14,778 nt of DNA from Azoarcus_F sp036734105 (lineage in GTDB: Bacteria > Pseudomonadota > Gammaproteobacteria > Burkholderiales > Rhodocyclaceae), in the NCBI GenBank assembly GCA_036734105.1, contig DAIMZH010000066.1, positions 1 through 14,778 of the forward strand. Direction: 5' to 3'. This document shows positions 7,463 to 14,778 of the stretch, piece after piece; the stretch's first letter is position 1, and each line of letters begins with the position of its first letter. The notes below the pieces were generated by a model that saw only the letters and a program-made list of their open reading frames with translations, did not search any database and had not been told where the DNA came from. A program made the position numbers and the translations under genes.

Positions 7463-8770
7463 TCAGGGCTTAGTGTCAGCCAGCAAGGTGGGAACCAGAC
7501 CACCCATCAGGCTTAGTAGCTGGGCGCTCCCAATGAGTCGTTCGGCCTGGTTTTCGAGAAGATCAGACTGAATGCGCTGAAACTCGGCACGCACCGCGAT
7601 GAGATCCTGCAAGGAGCGACGTCCGGCGGCAAACTGCAGGTCGTACCCCGACACCAGATGAGCGCTGGCTTCGCCGCGTTCGCGCAAGGCCGGTGAAACT
7701 GCCGCGACCTCCTGATACTGATACCAGACCTGTTCGAGTTGCACACTCAGCTCCAGCCGTATCGAATCAACATTGGCCTGGGCTGCGTTCAATCGTGAGG
7801 CCGCCTCGCGCTTGCGACTGTAGTTTGCCCCACCCAGCGGTATTTCATAGCGCAGTTGCAACTGCGTGCTGCCGCGCGTATCGGTCACAGGCTGTGGCGT
7901 CACCTGTGAATGAAGCTGTTTGCGCAGCTCAAGTGACAAGCTGGGATAGAGCGCGGCAGCCGCCACGCCAACGTCCTCAACCCTGGCCTCGCTGCGCAGT
8001 TGGCCGGCGCGGATTCGGCGGTTGTCCTGCATGACGCGTTCAAGCACATCATCCAGCGTCAACTCTCCCAAGGCCTCCTCCAGTTCGGGCGCGGCAAGTT
8101 CGCCAGCCACGTCACCAACGAGCAGTCTGTAGCGCGACTCTGCCGAGGTAAGCTGCGCACGCAATTGAGTCACCTGCCAGTCTGCGTCAATCCGGCTTAA
8201 CCTGACCTGATCAAGCTCCAGTTGCGCGGCGCGCCCGGCTTCTACACGTTTGTGCACTTCATCCGCCAGCCTGAGGGTTTCGCTGGCATAGCGTTCAGCC
8301 AGCACCAGTCGCTGGCGCAGACGCCAGACATCGACATAGGCGGTAGTCACCTGCAAGGCCAGGCCTTCGCTCACATCCTCCAGCTCTACCAACGCAGCCC
8401 GGTGATCTGCCTCCGATGCGCGCAGCCCATGCAGGTGTCCGAACCCCCTGAACAGATCCCAGCGCATGAACACGTCGGTGCTGCGCGTGCGCCGCGTCCG
8501 ATCACCGCCGAACAATTCACGGTCACGACTTTCGGAAGCGAGCATGTCCACCCCGACCGTAGGAAAAAACTCGGAGCGACTCTGTTTGATGCGCTCGGTC
8601 GCCATATCGACCATGGCAGCACTTGCCCGCACATCCGGATGACGGGTCAGCACCTTGTCGAGCACCACTGGTAGTGCATCGGCCATGGCAGGCGATGCCC
8701 ACACGACGAGCAGCACAAAGACCGAGCGTATCAGTGACAAGGACCGAACCCTGCACACGCTATTTGACAT
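7463..8770 (-). CDS. TolC-family outer-membrane channel of a type I secretion system
   Basis: The 435-aa protein has a signal peptide: Arg residues early, a hydrophobic core LIRSVFVLLVVWA, and a probable cleavage after AMA (residue 30). The mature part is the duplicated helical pattern of TolC/LapE proteins (ALPVVLDKVLTRHPDVRASAA; QSRSEFFPTVGVD; AAALYPSLSLEL; QLRYEIPLGG). It should form the outer-membrane duct for the ABC exporter and adaptor just upstream. The ATG at 8770 is preferred because it follows the hlyD-type stop by 1 nt (TGACATG) and gives a normal signal peptide. The longer frame begins with TTG at 8797 inside the adaptor gene. It is the last gene of the operon. No intrinsic terminator is seen in the 13 nt before the convergent gene. 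Confidence 0.88.
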   Translation of the reverse strand: MSNSVCRVRSLSLIRSVFVLLVVWASPAMADALPVVLDKVLTRHPDVRASAAMVDMATERIKQSRSEFFPTVGVDMLASESRDRELFGGDRTRRTRSTDVFMRWDLFRGFGHLHGLRASEADHRAALVELEDVSEGLALQVTTAYVDVWRLRQRLVLAERYASETLRLADEVHKRVEAGRAAQLELDQVRLSRIDADWQVTQLRAQLTSAESRYRLLVGDVAGELAAPELEEALGELTLDDVLERVMQDNRRIRAGQLRSEARVEDVGVAAAALYPSLSLELRKQLHSQVTPQPVTDTRGSTQLQLRYEIPLGGANYSRKREAASRLNAAQANVDSIRLELSVQLEQVWYQYQEVAAVSPALRERGEASAHLVSGYDLQFAAGRRSLQDLIAVRAEFQRIQSDLLENQAERLIGSAQLLSLMGGLVPTLLADTKP

Positions 8771-8771
8771 G

Positions 8772-10070
8772 TCAGCGTTCCCGCAAGGATGAGTCAAAGG
8801 TCTTGATTATGGGCTTTAGCAGGTATTCCAGCAAAGTCCGCTTGCCTGTGTGAATGCTCACGTCTGCAGCCATGCCCGAAGAAATGTTCAGACGTTCTTC
8901 CGGCTCACCCAGATAGTTTCGGTCGGTTTCCACGAAAACCTCGAAATAGTGCTGATCCTGGCGTTCGTCATGTATCGCATCGGCGCCAACGCGCAACACC
9001 GTGCCGGACAGACTGCCGAAAATCGACGAATCGTAGGCGCTGATGCGCACGGTTGCTATCTGACCGGGTCGTATGAAGGCGATATCCGAAGGTTTGACGC
9101 GCACGGACACTTGCAGCGAGTCTTCAATTGGCACCAACTCCATGATGGTTTCTCCGGCACGTGCTACCCCACCAAGAGTGCTGACCAGCAAGCGATTGAC
9201 CACTGCGTCGGACGGGGCACGTAGCTCGCGTCGTAGTACCCGGTCTTCGCTGGCGGCCATGCCTTCGCGCAAGGCGGCCAGCCGACCTTCCAGTTCGCTC
9301 ATCTCACGGCTGGCCTCGGTGCGATAAGCTGACATGATCTGCGCTTCCCGCGCGTTTACCTCTTCAATAGCCTCTTGCAGACGCGGCAATGCCATACGCG
9401 CCGCCTGTAGCTCGCCGGACAGTCGCTCGGCGTCTTGTCGAGCACGCAGCATATCTGCGCGGGCACCCGCCCCCTGCTCAAGCAGCTTGGCCTCCATCGC
9501 CAGCGTTTCACGCGAGATCGCCAGTTGCCTTGCCAGCGAGGCCTGTCGGGCCTGCGCCTCGGCCAGCTCTTCGCGACGCTGCGCAATCTGGCGACGGGTC
9601 ATCTCCAAGGCATCGTCACGCTGAGTCAGGCGGTTGAGCCAATGGGTGCGCTCCTGCGCCACCAAGTCTGGCGCATGCAGGATCAAGTCATCCTCAAAGA
9701 CCGGCACGCTGTCATCCAGCTCGGCGCGCAGCCGCGCAATCGCAGCCATGGTTGCCCAGCGGGTCTGCTGATCGCGGCCCAACTCGGCATCAAACTGCAG
9801 GTTTTCCACGTAAACCAAAGGCTCTCCGGCCTTGACCAACTGGCCTTCCTGCACCCTGATCTGGCGCACGATGCCGCCCTCCAGACTCTGGATCAGTTGC
9901 ACCCGTGAAGACGGAATCACCTTACCCGAGGCCTGCGCTGAAATATCGAGTTCAGCCACACTCATCCACGCCACCGCAATGACAAGAAAGCTGGCCAGAC
10001 TACCGCCCAGAACCCGCGCGGCCAGACGTGGCCCCCGATCAAAATCGTAGTGAGGTGCTCGCTGTGTCAT
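8772..10070 (-). CDS. HlyD-family type I secretion membrane-fusion protein
   Basis: The 432-aa protein has a short cytoplasmic N-terminus, one inner-membrane helix (about 18-40, GGSLASFLVIAVAWMSVAEL), and the first half of a lipoyl-like domain (GKVIPSSRVQLIQSLEGGIV...VQEGQLVKAGEPLVYVE, 49-89). A long charged periplasmic coiled coil (about 135-290), the second lipoyl half and the barrel LRAPSDAVVNRLLVSTLGGVARAGETIMELVP...IRPGQIATVRISAYD follow. The C-terminus ends in EYLLKPIIKTFDSSLRER. It should bridge the ABC exporter and the outer-membrane channel. GGAG lies 6 nt before the ATG. The ATG overlaps the stop of a 36-codon ORF by 4 nt, and its own stop is 1 nt from the TolC-like start. Confidence 0.93.
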   Translation of the reverse strand: MTQRAPHYDFDRGPRLAARVLGGSLASFLVIAVAWMSVAELDISAQASGKVIPSSRVQLIQSLEGGIVRQIRVQEGQLVKAGEPLVYVENLQFDAELGRDQQTRWATMAAIARLRAELDDSVPVFEDDLILHAPDLVAQERTHWLNRLTQRDDALEMTRRQIAQRREELAEAQARQASLARQLAISRETLAMEAKLLEQGAGARADMLRARQDAERLSGELQAARMALPRLQEAIEEVNAREAQIMSAYRTEASREMSELEGRLAALREGMAASEDRVLRRELRAPSDAVVNRLLVSTLGGVARAGETIMELVPIEDSLQVSVRVKPSDIAFIRPGQIATVRISAYDSSIFGSLSGTVLRVGADAIHDERQDQHYFEVFVETDRNYLGEPEERLNISSGMAADVSIHTGKRTLLEYLLKPIIKTFDSSLRER

Positions 10071-10177
10071 GCTTGCTCCATCTTGCGGTGCGACTCACGA
10101 AACACGCTGCAGTGCGCACCAGCCTCTGATGACAACCCCCTGGGCATGCGTTCCGAACCCATATCCTGATACTCCAT
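10067..10177 (-). CDS. Candidate 36-aa small protein in the type I secretion operon
   Basis: The product starts MEYQDMGSERMPRGLSSEAG and ends ESHRKMEQA. It is hydrophilic and charged, with a single Cys and no membrane segment or known motif. Three features support translation. GAGGAG (10184-10189) lies 6 nt before the ATG. The ATG is 10 nt after the exporter stop, whose TGA shares bases with that Shine-Dalgarno. The ORF's own TGA overlaps the adaptor ATG as ATGA. It may be a small accessory protein, or a translated spacer that couples exporter and adaptor synthesis. I recognise no homologue. Confidence 0.5.
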   Translation of the reverse strand: MEYQDMGSERMPRGLSSEAGAHCSVFRESHRKMEQA

Positions 10178-10187
10178 TGAAAACTCC

Positions 10188-12320
10188 TCAGCGACCAGCC
10201 TGCACTTCATTGACACCACCCGCTGTGGCGGCTGCACCCTGCAAGCGTCGCAACACCTCATCGCGCGGCCCGTCCAGCATGATGCGACCCCGATCCATCA
10301 CAACCAGCCTGTCGACCAAGGGCAGCATGCTGGTGCGGTGTGTCACCAGCAACAAGGTGGTGTCAGTCAGGCTGCGCAGATTGCGAATCAGTACATGCTC
10401 GGTGGCAGGGTCCATCATGCTGCTCGGCTCGTCCATCAGCAGCAGCCTGGGTTTGTGTGCCAAGGCTCGCGCAATCGCCACTGCCTGACGCTGACCGCCC
10501 GACAGACGATCACCCCGCTCGCCTACCTCGGTGGCCAAGCCGTTGGGCAGGTTGCCCACCGACTCTTCCAGCGCGGCCAATCGCACCGCCTCGATGAGTT
10601 GCGCGTCACTGATATCGCTGGCCTCAAGCAGAATGTTCTCCTTGATGTCGCCATGAAACAGCGTCACGTCCTGCGGCACATAACCAATTTGCCGACGCAG
10701 GCTCAAGGGGTCCATCTGCGCCACCGGAATGTCGTCTACCGCCACCGCCCCCTGCTGCGTCTCGTAAAGGTTCAGCACCAGCTTCAACAAGGTGCTCTTG
10801 CCCGAGCCGATTTTGCCGATGAAGCCGACCTTTTCACCCGGCTTGATGGTCAGGTTGATGTTCTTCAGCAAGGGGGGCTGATCCGGATAGGCGAACTCTA
10901 CCTCGCGAAACGTCACCGCACCGCGCAGACCCGGCACATGCAGATTTCCTCCGCCACCATCAGTGGGCGCTGCCATCACCTTGTCGATGGCGTGCAAGGC
11001 CACCTTGGTCTGCTCCCAGCGGATCAGCAAGCCCGCTAGTTGTCCCACAGGCGCAATGGCGCGCGAGGCAATCATCGACACCGCGATCAGTTGCCCGAGC
11101 GTCATCACATTGGCCACCACCTGAAGCGCACCGACCATGACGATGAGAATGGTGTTGAGACCGACAAGGGTGGCGACAATGTTGTTGCCAACCGAACTGA
11201 TTTCACGGGTACGCAGATTGTTGTCGGCGATGTTCAGTGTGAGCGATTCCCAGCGGCGGCGTGCCCAGGCTTCCGCTCCCAACCCCTTGATCGAGTCGAG
11301 ACCGTTCATGGTCTCGAACAGATGGGCTGTGCGCGCCGCGCTCTCCTTGGTGTTTTCATTGATGGCATTGGCGAGCGGCTTGCGGGTCAACCAGGCCACC
11401 AACAGCGCCAGCGGGATAATCACGATTGGCACCAGCGCCACCCATCCGCCAATCAACGCAATGATGACGACGAAAAACAGCATGAAGGGCAGATCGCCCA
11501 ACAGCGCCAGCGTGGTGGAGGTGAAGAAATCGCGTACTGTCTCGAAATCCCGCACCACGTTGGCCAGCACGCCGCCCGAAGCCGGTCGATTGGCCGCACG
11601 CATACGCAGGCTATGGGTGAAGATGTGACTGGACAAGGCCACGTCGGCCTTTCGACCTGCCGCTTCGATCAGATAGCCGCGCAACAACTTGTTGAACAGA
11701 TCAAACACCACCACGGCAATCGCTGCAGTGGTCAGCACCCACAAGCTGTCGAGCGCGTTGTTGGGCACCACCCGGTCATACACCGCCATGGTGTAAAAAG
11801 GTGTAGCTACTGCCAGCAGGTTGATGACGATGGTCGCCAGCAAAGCCCACTGATAAATGCCACGATTGGCCTTGAACACATCCCAAAACCAGCGCCGCGG
11901 GCTGGGTAGATGATAAAGCAGGCTGCGCGTGTCGAAATGAAACACCGGTCGCAGAAAGAACCACCGGCCAGGGTGCTCTGCCACCAAGGTGTCGAGTTCC
12001 ATCCAACTGCTGCCTTCCACGCCAGGCAGCGCGCATTCGAAGCGCTTGCCGACGCGATGCAGCACGACGAGCGCTTCGCCGTCTTCGCTCATCACCAGAG
12101 CCGGCAACATGGAGGGCTTGACTCTTGAGGGATCGAGGGTACAAGGGGTCACGGCCAGTCCGGCGCGGCTGGCGCATTCGTCCAGTTCGTAAGCGGTGAC
12201 CCGCCCCTCGGGCAACGGAATACCTGACACAAGTTGTGCAGGATCGATTCCTCGACCGTGATAGCGAGCCAGAAACGCGACGCGATCCAGCACGGCGTCG
12301 AAAGGTTTTACACCACTCAT
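10188..12320 (-). CDS. LapB-like type I secretion ABC transporter (permease-ATPase)
   Basis: The 710-aa protein joins an N-terminal C39-like domain (about 1-130), a transmembrane domain and an ATPase. The C39-like domain has neither the catalytic Cys nor the His motif, so it should dock substrate and not cleave it, as in LapB/HlyB. Membrane helices lie near 157-181, 193-216, 271-311 (two) and 379-416. The ATPase has Walker A GKIGSGKS (502-509), Q-loop YVPQD, signature LSGGQ (606-610), Walker B LLLMDE (Glu631) and the H-loop His661. It should energise export of the substrate encoded immediately upstream. The start is uncertain. The ATG at 12320 has AGAAG about 8 nt upstream; another ATG at 12338 adds six residues; an in-frame GTG at 12407 has no ribosome-binding site. 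Confidence 0.93.
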   Translation of the reverse strand: MSGVKPFDAVLDRVAFLARYHGRGIDPAQLVSGIPLPEGRVTAYELDECASRAGLAVTPCTLDPSRVKPSMLPALVMSEDGEALVVLHRVGKRFECALPGVEGSSWMELDTLVAEHPGRWFFLRPVFHFDTRSLLYHLPSPRRWFWDVFKANRGIYQWALLATIVINLLAVATPFYTMAVYDRVVPNNALDSLWVLTTAAIAVVVFDLFNKLLRGYLIEAAGRKADVALSSHIFTHSLRMRAANRPASGGVLANVVRDFETVRDFFTSTTLALLGDLPFMLFFVVIIALIGGWVALVPIVIIPLALLVAWLTRKPLANAINENTKESAARTAHLFETMNGLDSIKGLGAEAWARRRWESLTLNIADNNLRTREISSVGNNIVATLVGLNTILIVMVGALQVVANVMTLGQLIAVSMIASRAIAPVGQLAGLLIRWEQTKVALHAIDKVMAAPTDGGGGNLHVPGLRGAVTFREVEFAYPDQPPLLKNINLTIKPGEKVGFIGKIGSGKSTLLKLVLNLYETQQGAVAVDDIPVAQMDPLSLRRQIGYVPQDVTLFHGDIKENILLEASDISDAQLIEAVRLAALEESVGNLPNGLATEVGERGDRLSGGQRQAVAIARALAHKPRLLLMDEPSSMMDPATEHVLIRNLRSLTDTTLLLVTHRTSMLPLVDRLVVMDRGRIMLDGPRDEVLRRLQGAAATAGGVNEVQAGR

Positions 12321-12461
12321 TGTGGAATCTTCTGTCATATTCTGCTTGATGGACAGGCCTATCCTGGCTTGATGAGCAACGCCGACATGCCCTGTTTTGG
12401 GAACCACTGCAGCTTAGGTGCTTGTACGCGATACCACTGAGGCATAGTTGTCACAGCAATG
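12321..12461 (-). promoter_or_regulatory. Upstream region of the exporter operon with a direct repeat
   Basis: The region lies between the terminator and the exporter start, so it should hold the promoter of the transporter-ORF36-adaptor-channel operon. Two copies of gcttgatg (12344-12351 and 12367-12374) are 23 nt apart, about two helical turns, and could be a regulator-binding site. No clear sigma-70 promoter is visible. Confidence 0.25.
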
Positions 12462-12487
12462 CAAAAGGGGGCAAACGCCCCCTTTTG
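12462..12487 (-). terminator. Rho-independent terminator after the secreted-protein gene
   Basis: caaaagggggc (12462-12472), loop aaac and gcccccttttg (12477-12487) form a perfect 11-bp stem with a 4-nt loop. The G5C core is flanked by A4/T4, so each strand carries a T-run at the 3' side of the stem. It begins 31 nt after the TGA of the secreted protein on the - strand and separates that gene from the transporter operon. It may act in both directions, although no gene is seen reading in from the + strand. Confidence 0.88.
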
Positions 12488-12517
12488 TCACCACCTGTCG
12501 TGACGCACTACACAGGG

Positions 12518-14778
12518 TCAGGCGTACAGCGCGGCTTGATCGTAGTAGTCAGCCATCTGACGCGCACCGTCGGCAAACCCGGTGTCAAAGCTGTCGGCAT
12601 TGGAGGCACCGGCTGCGGACACTTGCGGTTCGCCCGCCACCTCGCCCAGCAAGGCATCGAGGCTGGCCGCATCGGACAACAGTTGCGCCAGATCTGGCAG
12701 TTCAACACCCGCCTGTGCTGCATCCACCGAACTGACGTTGAAATACACGTCAGTCATGTCCACCACCTTGCCGTTGGCGAGCGTCGCACTGGCGCGCTCA
12801 AGGTGCGCATTGCCTTGCGCATCCATGAAGGCGCCACCCAGTTGCTTCAGGCTGAGGCTGGCAACACCCGCTTCGGTCAAGCTCATCAACTCACCATCGT
12901 CAGTCTGGTGGTTGCCGTTGGCATCACGCCATACCAGAAGCTTGTCGAAGTCGGCATCCCGCGCGTCGATGACCCCGTCGCCGTTGCTGTCAAACTCGGC
13001 CAGCTTGCTGAAACCGTCACCCATGCCATTGCCACCGAACAATTCGGAGATGTCATCGATCAGGCCATTGCCATTGCGATCAACCGCCAGGAACGCGTCG
13101 TTGCCACCTATCCAGCCACTGGCTACTGCCTGTCCGTTGCCGAACAGGTCAAACTTGCCGCCGGCATCATCCAGCGCCACCGTCTGGATACCATCGCCGT
13201 CGAGGTCGATGGCTATCGGAGTCACCAGCTTGTCCTGAGTGCTCACCGCCAGCTTCTGCAGCTTCACATAGTCATTACTGTGGCCAAGTCGCGCCGACAC
13301 TATCAGCACGTTGCCTTCGTACTCTCCAGTGTTGATATCGGCCCAGCGGCTACGGGAACCGCCATTGCTGACTTCACTGAAGCCCATGCTGGAAAGAACG
13401 CTATTGCTCATGTGGGTGATCGGATCCGTGCTGTTGCCGATCCACACCGAGATGTCGCTGTCCTTATGGACATAACCGAGGAAGGCCTTATCCACCGTGA
13501 CCTTCTGCGAAAACTGGAAGACGATGAAGTTGTCACGTCCATTGTTATCCAGCGTGTGGCTTACGCCAGAGCCGTTGCCTTCGCTGCGATCAATGACCCC
13601 CAGCCCACCGTTGTAGGAACCGACATAGGCGTTCTCCCAGGTCTGCTTGGAGTCCTTGCTCCGGCTCCAGGCTGTCGCCTTGACGGTAACACCATCAATG
13701 GTCTGGCTCACAAAGTTGCCGTAGTGATAGCCACTGTTGTAGCTGTTGCCATCAAACTCGAAGCTCATGTTCCGGACGTTAGGCGCAAACCCGGCATCCA
13801 GGCCATCCACATGCTGCCCGGCAGCCAGCGATATTGGTGCCGTCAGACCACTCGTATTGACATCCGAGTCCTTCGTGTCATCGCTGCCCTGATCCTTCAC
13901 GGTGAAGCTCTGATAAGCCGCAGGCTTGACGAACTGAACACGGTAGTCCCCTTCGACCACGTCAGCAAAAGTGTAGCGACCGGTATTGTCAGTCTCTGTC
14001 GTCGCCACCACGTTTCCGCCAGAATCCAGCAACTTCACCAACACGCCTGAGACGCCAAGGTCACCAGCATCCTGCAAACCGTTGCCGTTGATATCGCACC
14101 AGGCGCGACCAGTGATTGAGCCGGTTTCAGGTTCAGGCTCAGGGGTCGGCACACACTCGGACACATCAGCGCACACCGCCAGCTTCTGTAGCTTGACATA
14201 GTCATGGCTGTGGCCAAGGCGCGCCGAGACGATCAGGACGTTACCCTCGTAATTGCCGGCATTGATGTCTGCCCAGCGCGAACTGGAACCACCATTGCTG
14301 ACCTCGCTGAAGCCCATGCTCGACAACACACTGTTGCTCATATGGGTGATCGGATCAGTGCTGCTACCGATCCACACCGAGATGTCGCTGTCGTTGTGGA
14401 CATAGCCCAGGAAGGCCTTATCCACCGTGACCTTCTGCGAAAACTGGAAGACGATGAAGTTGTCACGTCCATTGTTATCCAGCGTGTGGCTTACGCCAGA
14501 GCCGTTGCCTTCGCTGCGATCAATGACCCCCAGCCCACCGTTGTAGGAACCGACATAGGCGTTCTCCCAGGTCTGCTTGGAGTCCTTGCTCCGGCTCCAG
14601 GCTGTCGCCTTGACGGTAACACCATCAATGGTCTGGCTCACAAAGTTGCCGTAGTGATAGCCACTGTTGTAGCTGTTGCCGTCAAACTCGAAGGTCAGAC
14701 ACACCGGCGCCACCTTGAGGCCGGCATCCCAGCTCAGGTCTTGCTGACCGGCTGCGAGGCTGATGGTATCGCTGCGTC
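12518..14778 (-). CDS. Large type I-secreted protein with alternating SdrD_B and unknown repeat modules (5' end outside window)
   Basis: The frame is open to the window edge, so the 752 residues seen are the C-terminal part of a larger protein. The GTG at 14713 is not a credible start, because upstream codons (TISLAAGQQDLSWDAGL) are the end of an SdrD_B-type domain. In order the protein has: this SdrD_B end; module 1 of about 170 aa (FEFDGNSYNSGYHYGNF to VKLQKLAV); a PTPEPEPE linker; a full SdrD_B domain (GSITGRAWCDINGNGLQDAG...DAGF); module 2; and a C-terminal region with calcium-loop-like DLDGDG, DRNGNG, DSNGDG and DANGNHQTDDGE. No GGxGxDxxx RTX nonapeptides are seen. The tail (SFDTGFADGARQMADYYDQ, then AALYA) lacks charge at the end and fits an uncleaved type I secretion signal. 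The adjacent exporter, adaptor and channel on the same strand suggest it is their cargo. It is probably an extracellular or surface protein such as an adhesin; its ligand is unknown. Confidence 0.85.
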   Translation of the reverse strand, partial: RSDTISLAAGQQDLSWDAGLKVAPVCLTFEFDGNSYNSGYHYGNFVSQTIDGVTVKATAWSRSKDSKQTWENAYVGSYNGGLGVIDRSEGNGSGVSHTLDNNGRDNFIVFQFSQKVTVDKAFLGYVHNDSDISVWIGSSTDPITHMSNSVLSSMGFSEVSNGGSSSRWADINAGNYEGNVLIVSARLGHSHDYVKLQKLAVCADVSECVPTPEPEPETGSITGRAWCDINGNGLQDAGDLGVSGVLVKLLDSGGNVVATTETDNTGRYTFADVVEGDYRVQFVKPAAYQSFTVKDQGSDDTKDSDVNTSGLTAPISLAAGQHVDGLDAGFAPNVRNMSFEFDGNSYNSGYHYGNFVSQTIDGVTVKATAWSRSKDSKQTWENAYVGSYNGGLGVIDRSEGNGSGVSHTLDNNGRDNFIVFQFSQKVTVDKAFLGYVHKDSDISVWIGNSTDPITHMSNSVLSSMGFSEVSNGGSRSRWADINTGEYEGNVLIVSARLGHSNDYVKLQKLAVSTQDKLVTPIAIDLDGDGIQTVALDDAGGKFDLFGNGQAVASGWIGGNDAFLAVDRNGNGLIDDISELFGGNGMGDGFSKLAEFDSNGDGVIDARDADFDKLLVWRDANGNHQTDDGELMSLTEAGVASLSLKQLGGAFMDAQGNAHLERASATLANGKVVDMTDVYFNVSSVDAAQAGVELPDLAQLLSDAASLDALLGEVAGEPQVSAAGASNADSFDTGFADGARQMADYYDQAALYA
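13244..13763 (-). repeat. Module repeat, copy 2
   Basis: This ~520-bp unit encodes the second unknown module. It aligns without gaps to 14174-14693 at a 930-bp offset. Bases 13481-13750 are identical to copy 1. Bases 13261-13480 carry about 38 differences by my hand count, many of them at third codon positions. Confidence 0.93.
14174..14693 (-). repeat. Module repeat, copy 1
   Basis: This is the first visible copy of the unknown module, preceded in the protein by the end of an SdrD_B domain. With the SdrD_B domain it forms a 930-bp (310-codon) tandem period that probably continues beyond the window. The half at 14411-14680 matches copy 2 exactly. Confidence 0.93.

Noticed and set aside
11040..11909. 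289-codon + strand open frame within the exporter gene
   Set aside because: The product is low-complexity (Gln/His/Arg-rich), and the - strand has all ABC-transporter motifs across the same bases.
12367..12395. Sigma-54-like GGCATG...TTGCT on the - strand upstream of the exporter
   Set aside because: The GG and GC elements are 12 nt apart, not the required 10.
12422..14050. 542-codon open frame on the + strand opposite the secreted protein
   Set aside because: It runs antisense to a repeat-rich gene with biased codons, passes through the terminator hairpin, and its product has no recognisable domain. The opposite strand encodes clear SdrD_B and calcium-loop motifs.
13244..14693. CRISPR-like or insertion-sequence explanation for the long direct repeat
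   Set aside because: The repeats are in-frame coding modules with a 930-bp period; there are no short regular repeats, inverted ends or transposase.
12518..14713. GTG at 14713 as the start of the secreted protein
   Set aside because: The frame continues upstream to the window edge and encodes the end of an SdrD_B domain; no ribosome-binding site precedes the GTG.

Overview
The window looks like a chromosomal segment of a GC-rich proteobacterium, most likely a betaproteobacterium and perhaps near Rhodocyclales. The clues are a short 71-aa omega subunit of betaproteobacterial type, the tight gmk-rpoZ-spoT order, and an SdrD_B/type I secretion locus. This placement rests on protein recall and no search was run.

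Left edge (1-351, + strand): the first ~93 bases look like the right end of an IS200/IS605-type TnpB element. It is followed directly by the C-terminal half of a HIT-family gene that carries the histidine triad but has lost its N-terminal half, so the insertion appears to have split the gene.

Bases 364-5336 (- strand) hold a compact five-gene operon read leftwards: gmk, rpoZ, spoT, an epd-like dehydrogenase and a c-di-GMP phosphodiesterase (EAL). Spacings are 2, 15, -4 and 19 nt. It groups GMP/GDP supply, the omega subunit that forms part of a ppGpp site on RNA polymerase, the ppGpp synthase/hydrolase, a PLP-pathway enzyme and a c-di-GMP hydrolase.

A 370-base divergent intergenic region (5337-5706) has a hairpin in the gmk leader and a possible 58-codon ORF overlapping the next gene by ATGA. 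A 580-aa HDOD-type regulatory protein with a proline-rich linker and a GAF-like C-terminus follows on the + strand (5707-7449).

Bases 7463-14778 (- strand) are a type I secretion locus. Read leftwards it has a large secreted substrate (5' end outside the window), a strong intrinsic terminator, a LapB-like ABC exporter, a previously unlisted 36-codon ORF with a perfect Shine-Dalgarno and ATGA coupling, an HlyD-type adaptor and a TolC-type outer-membrane channel. The substrate alternates SdrD_B domains with a ~170-aa module of unknown function in a 930-bp tandem period. It ends in EF-hand-like Asp/Asn calcium motifs and a hydrophobic C-terminal tail. The two module copies are identical over 270 bp but only about 83% identical over the adjacent ~220 bp, a pattern expected from gene conversion.
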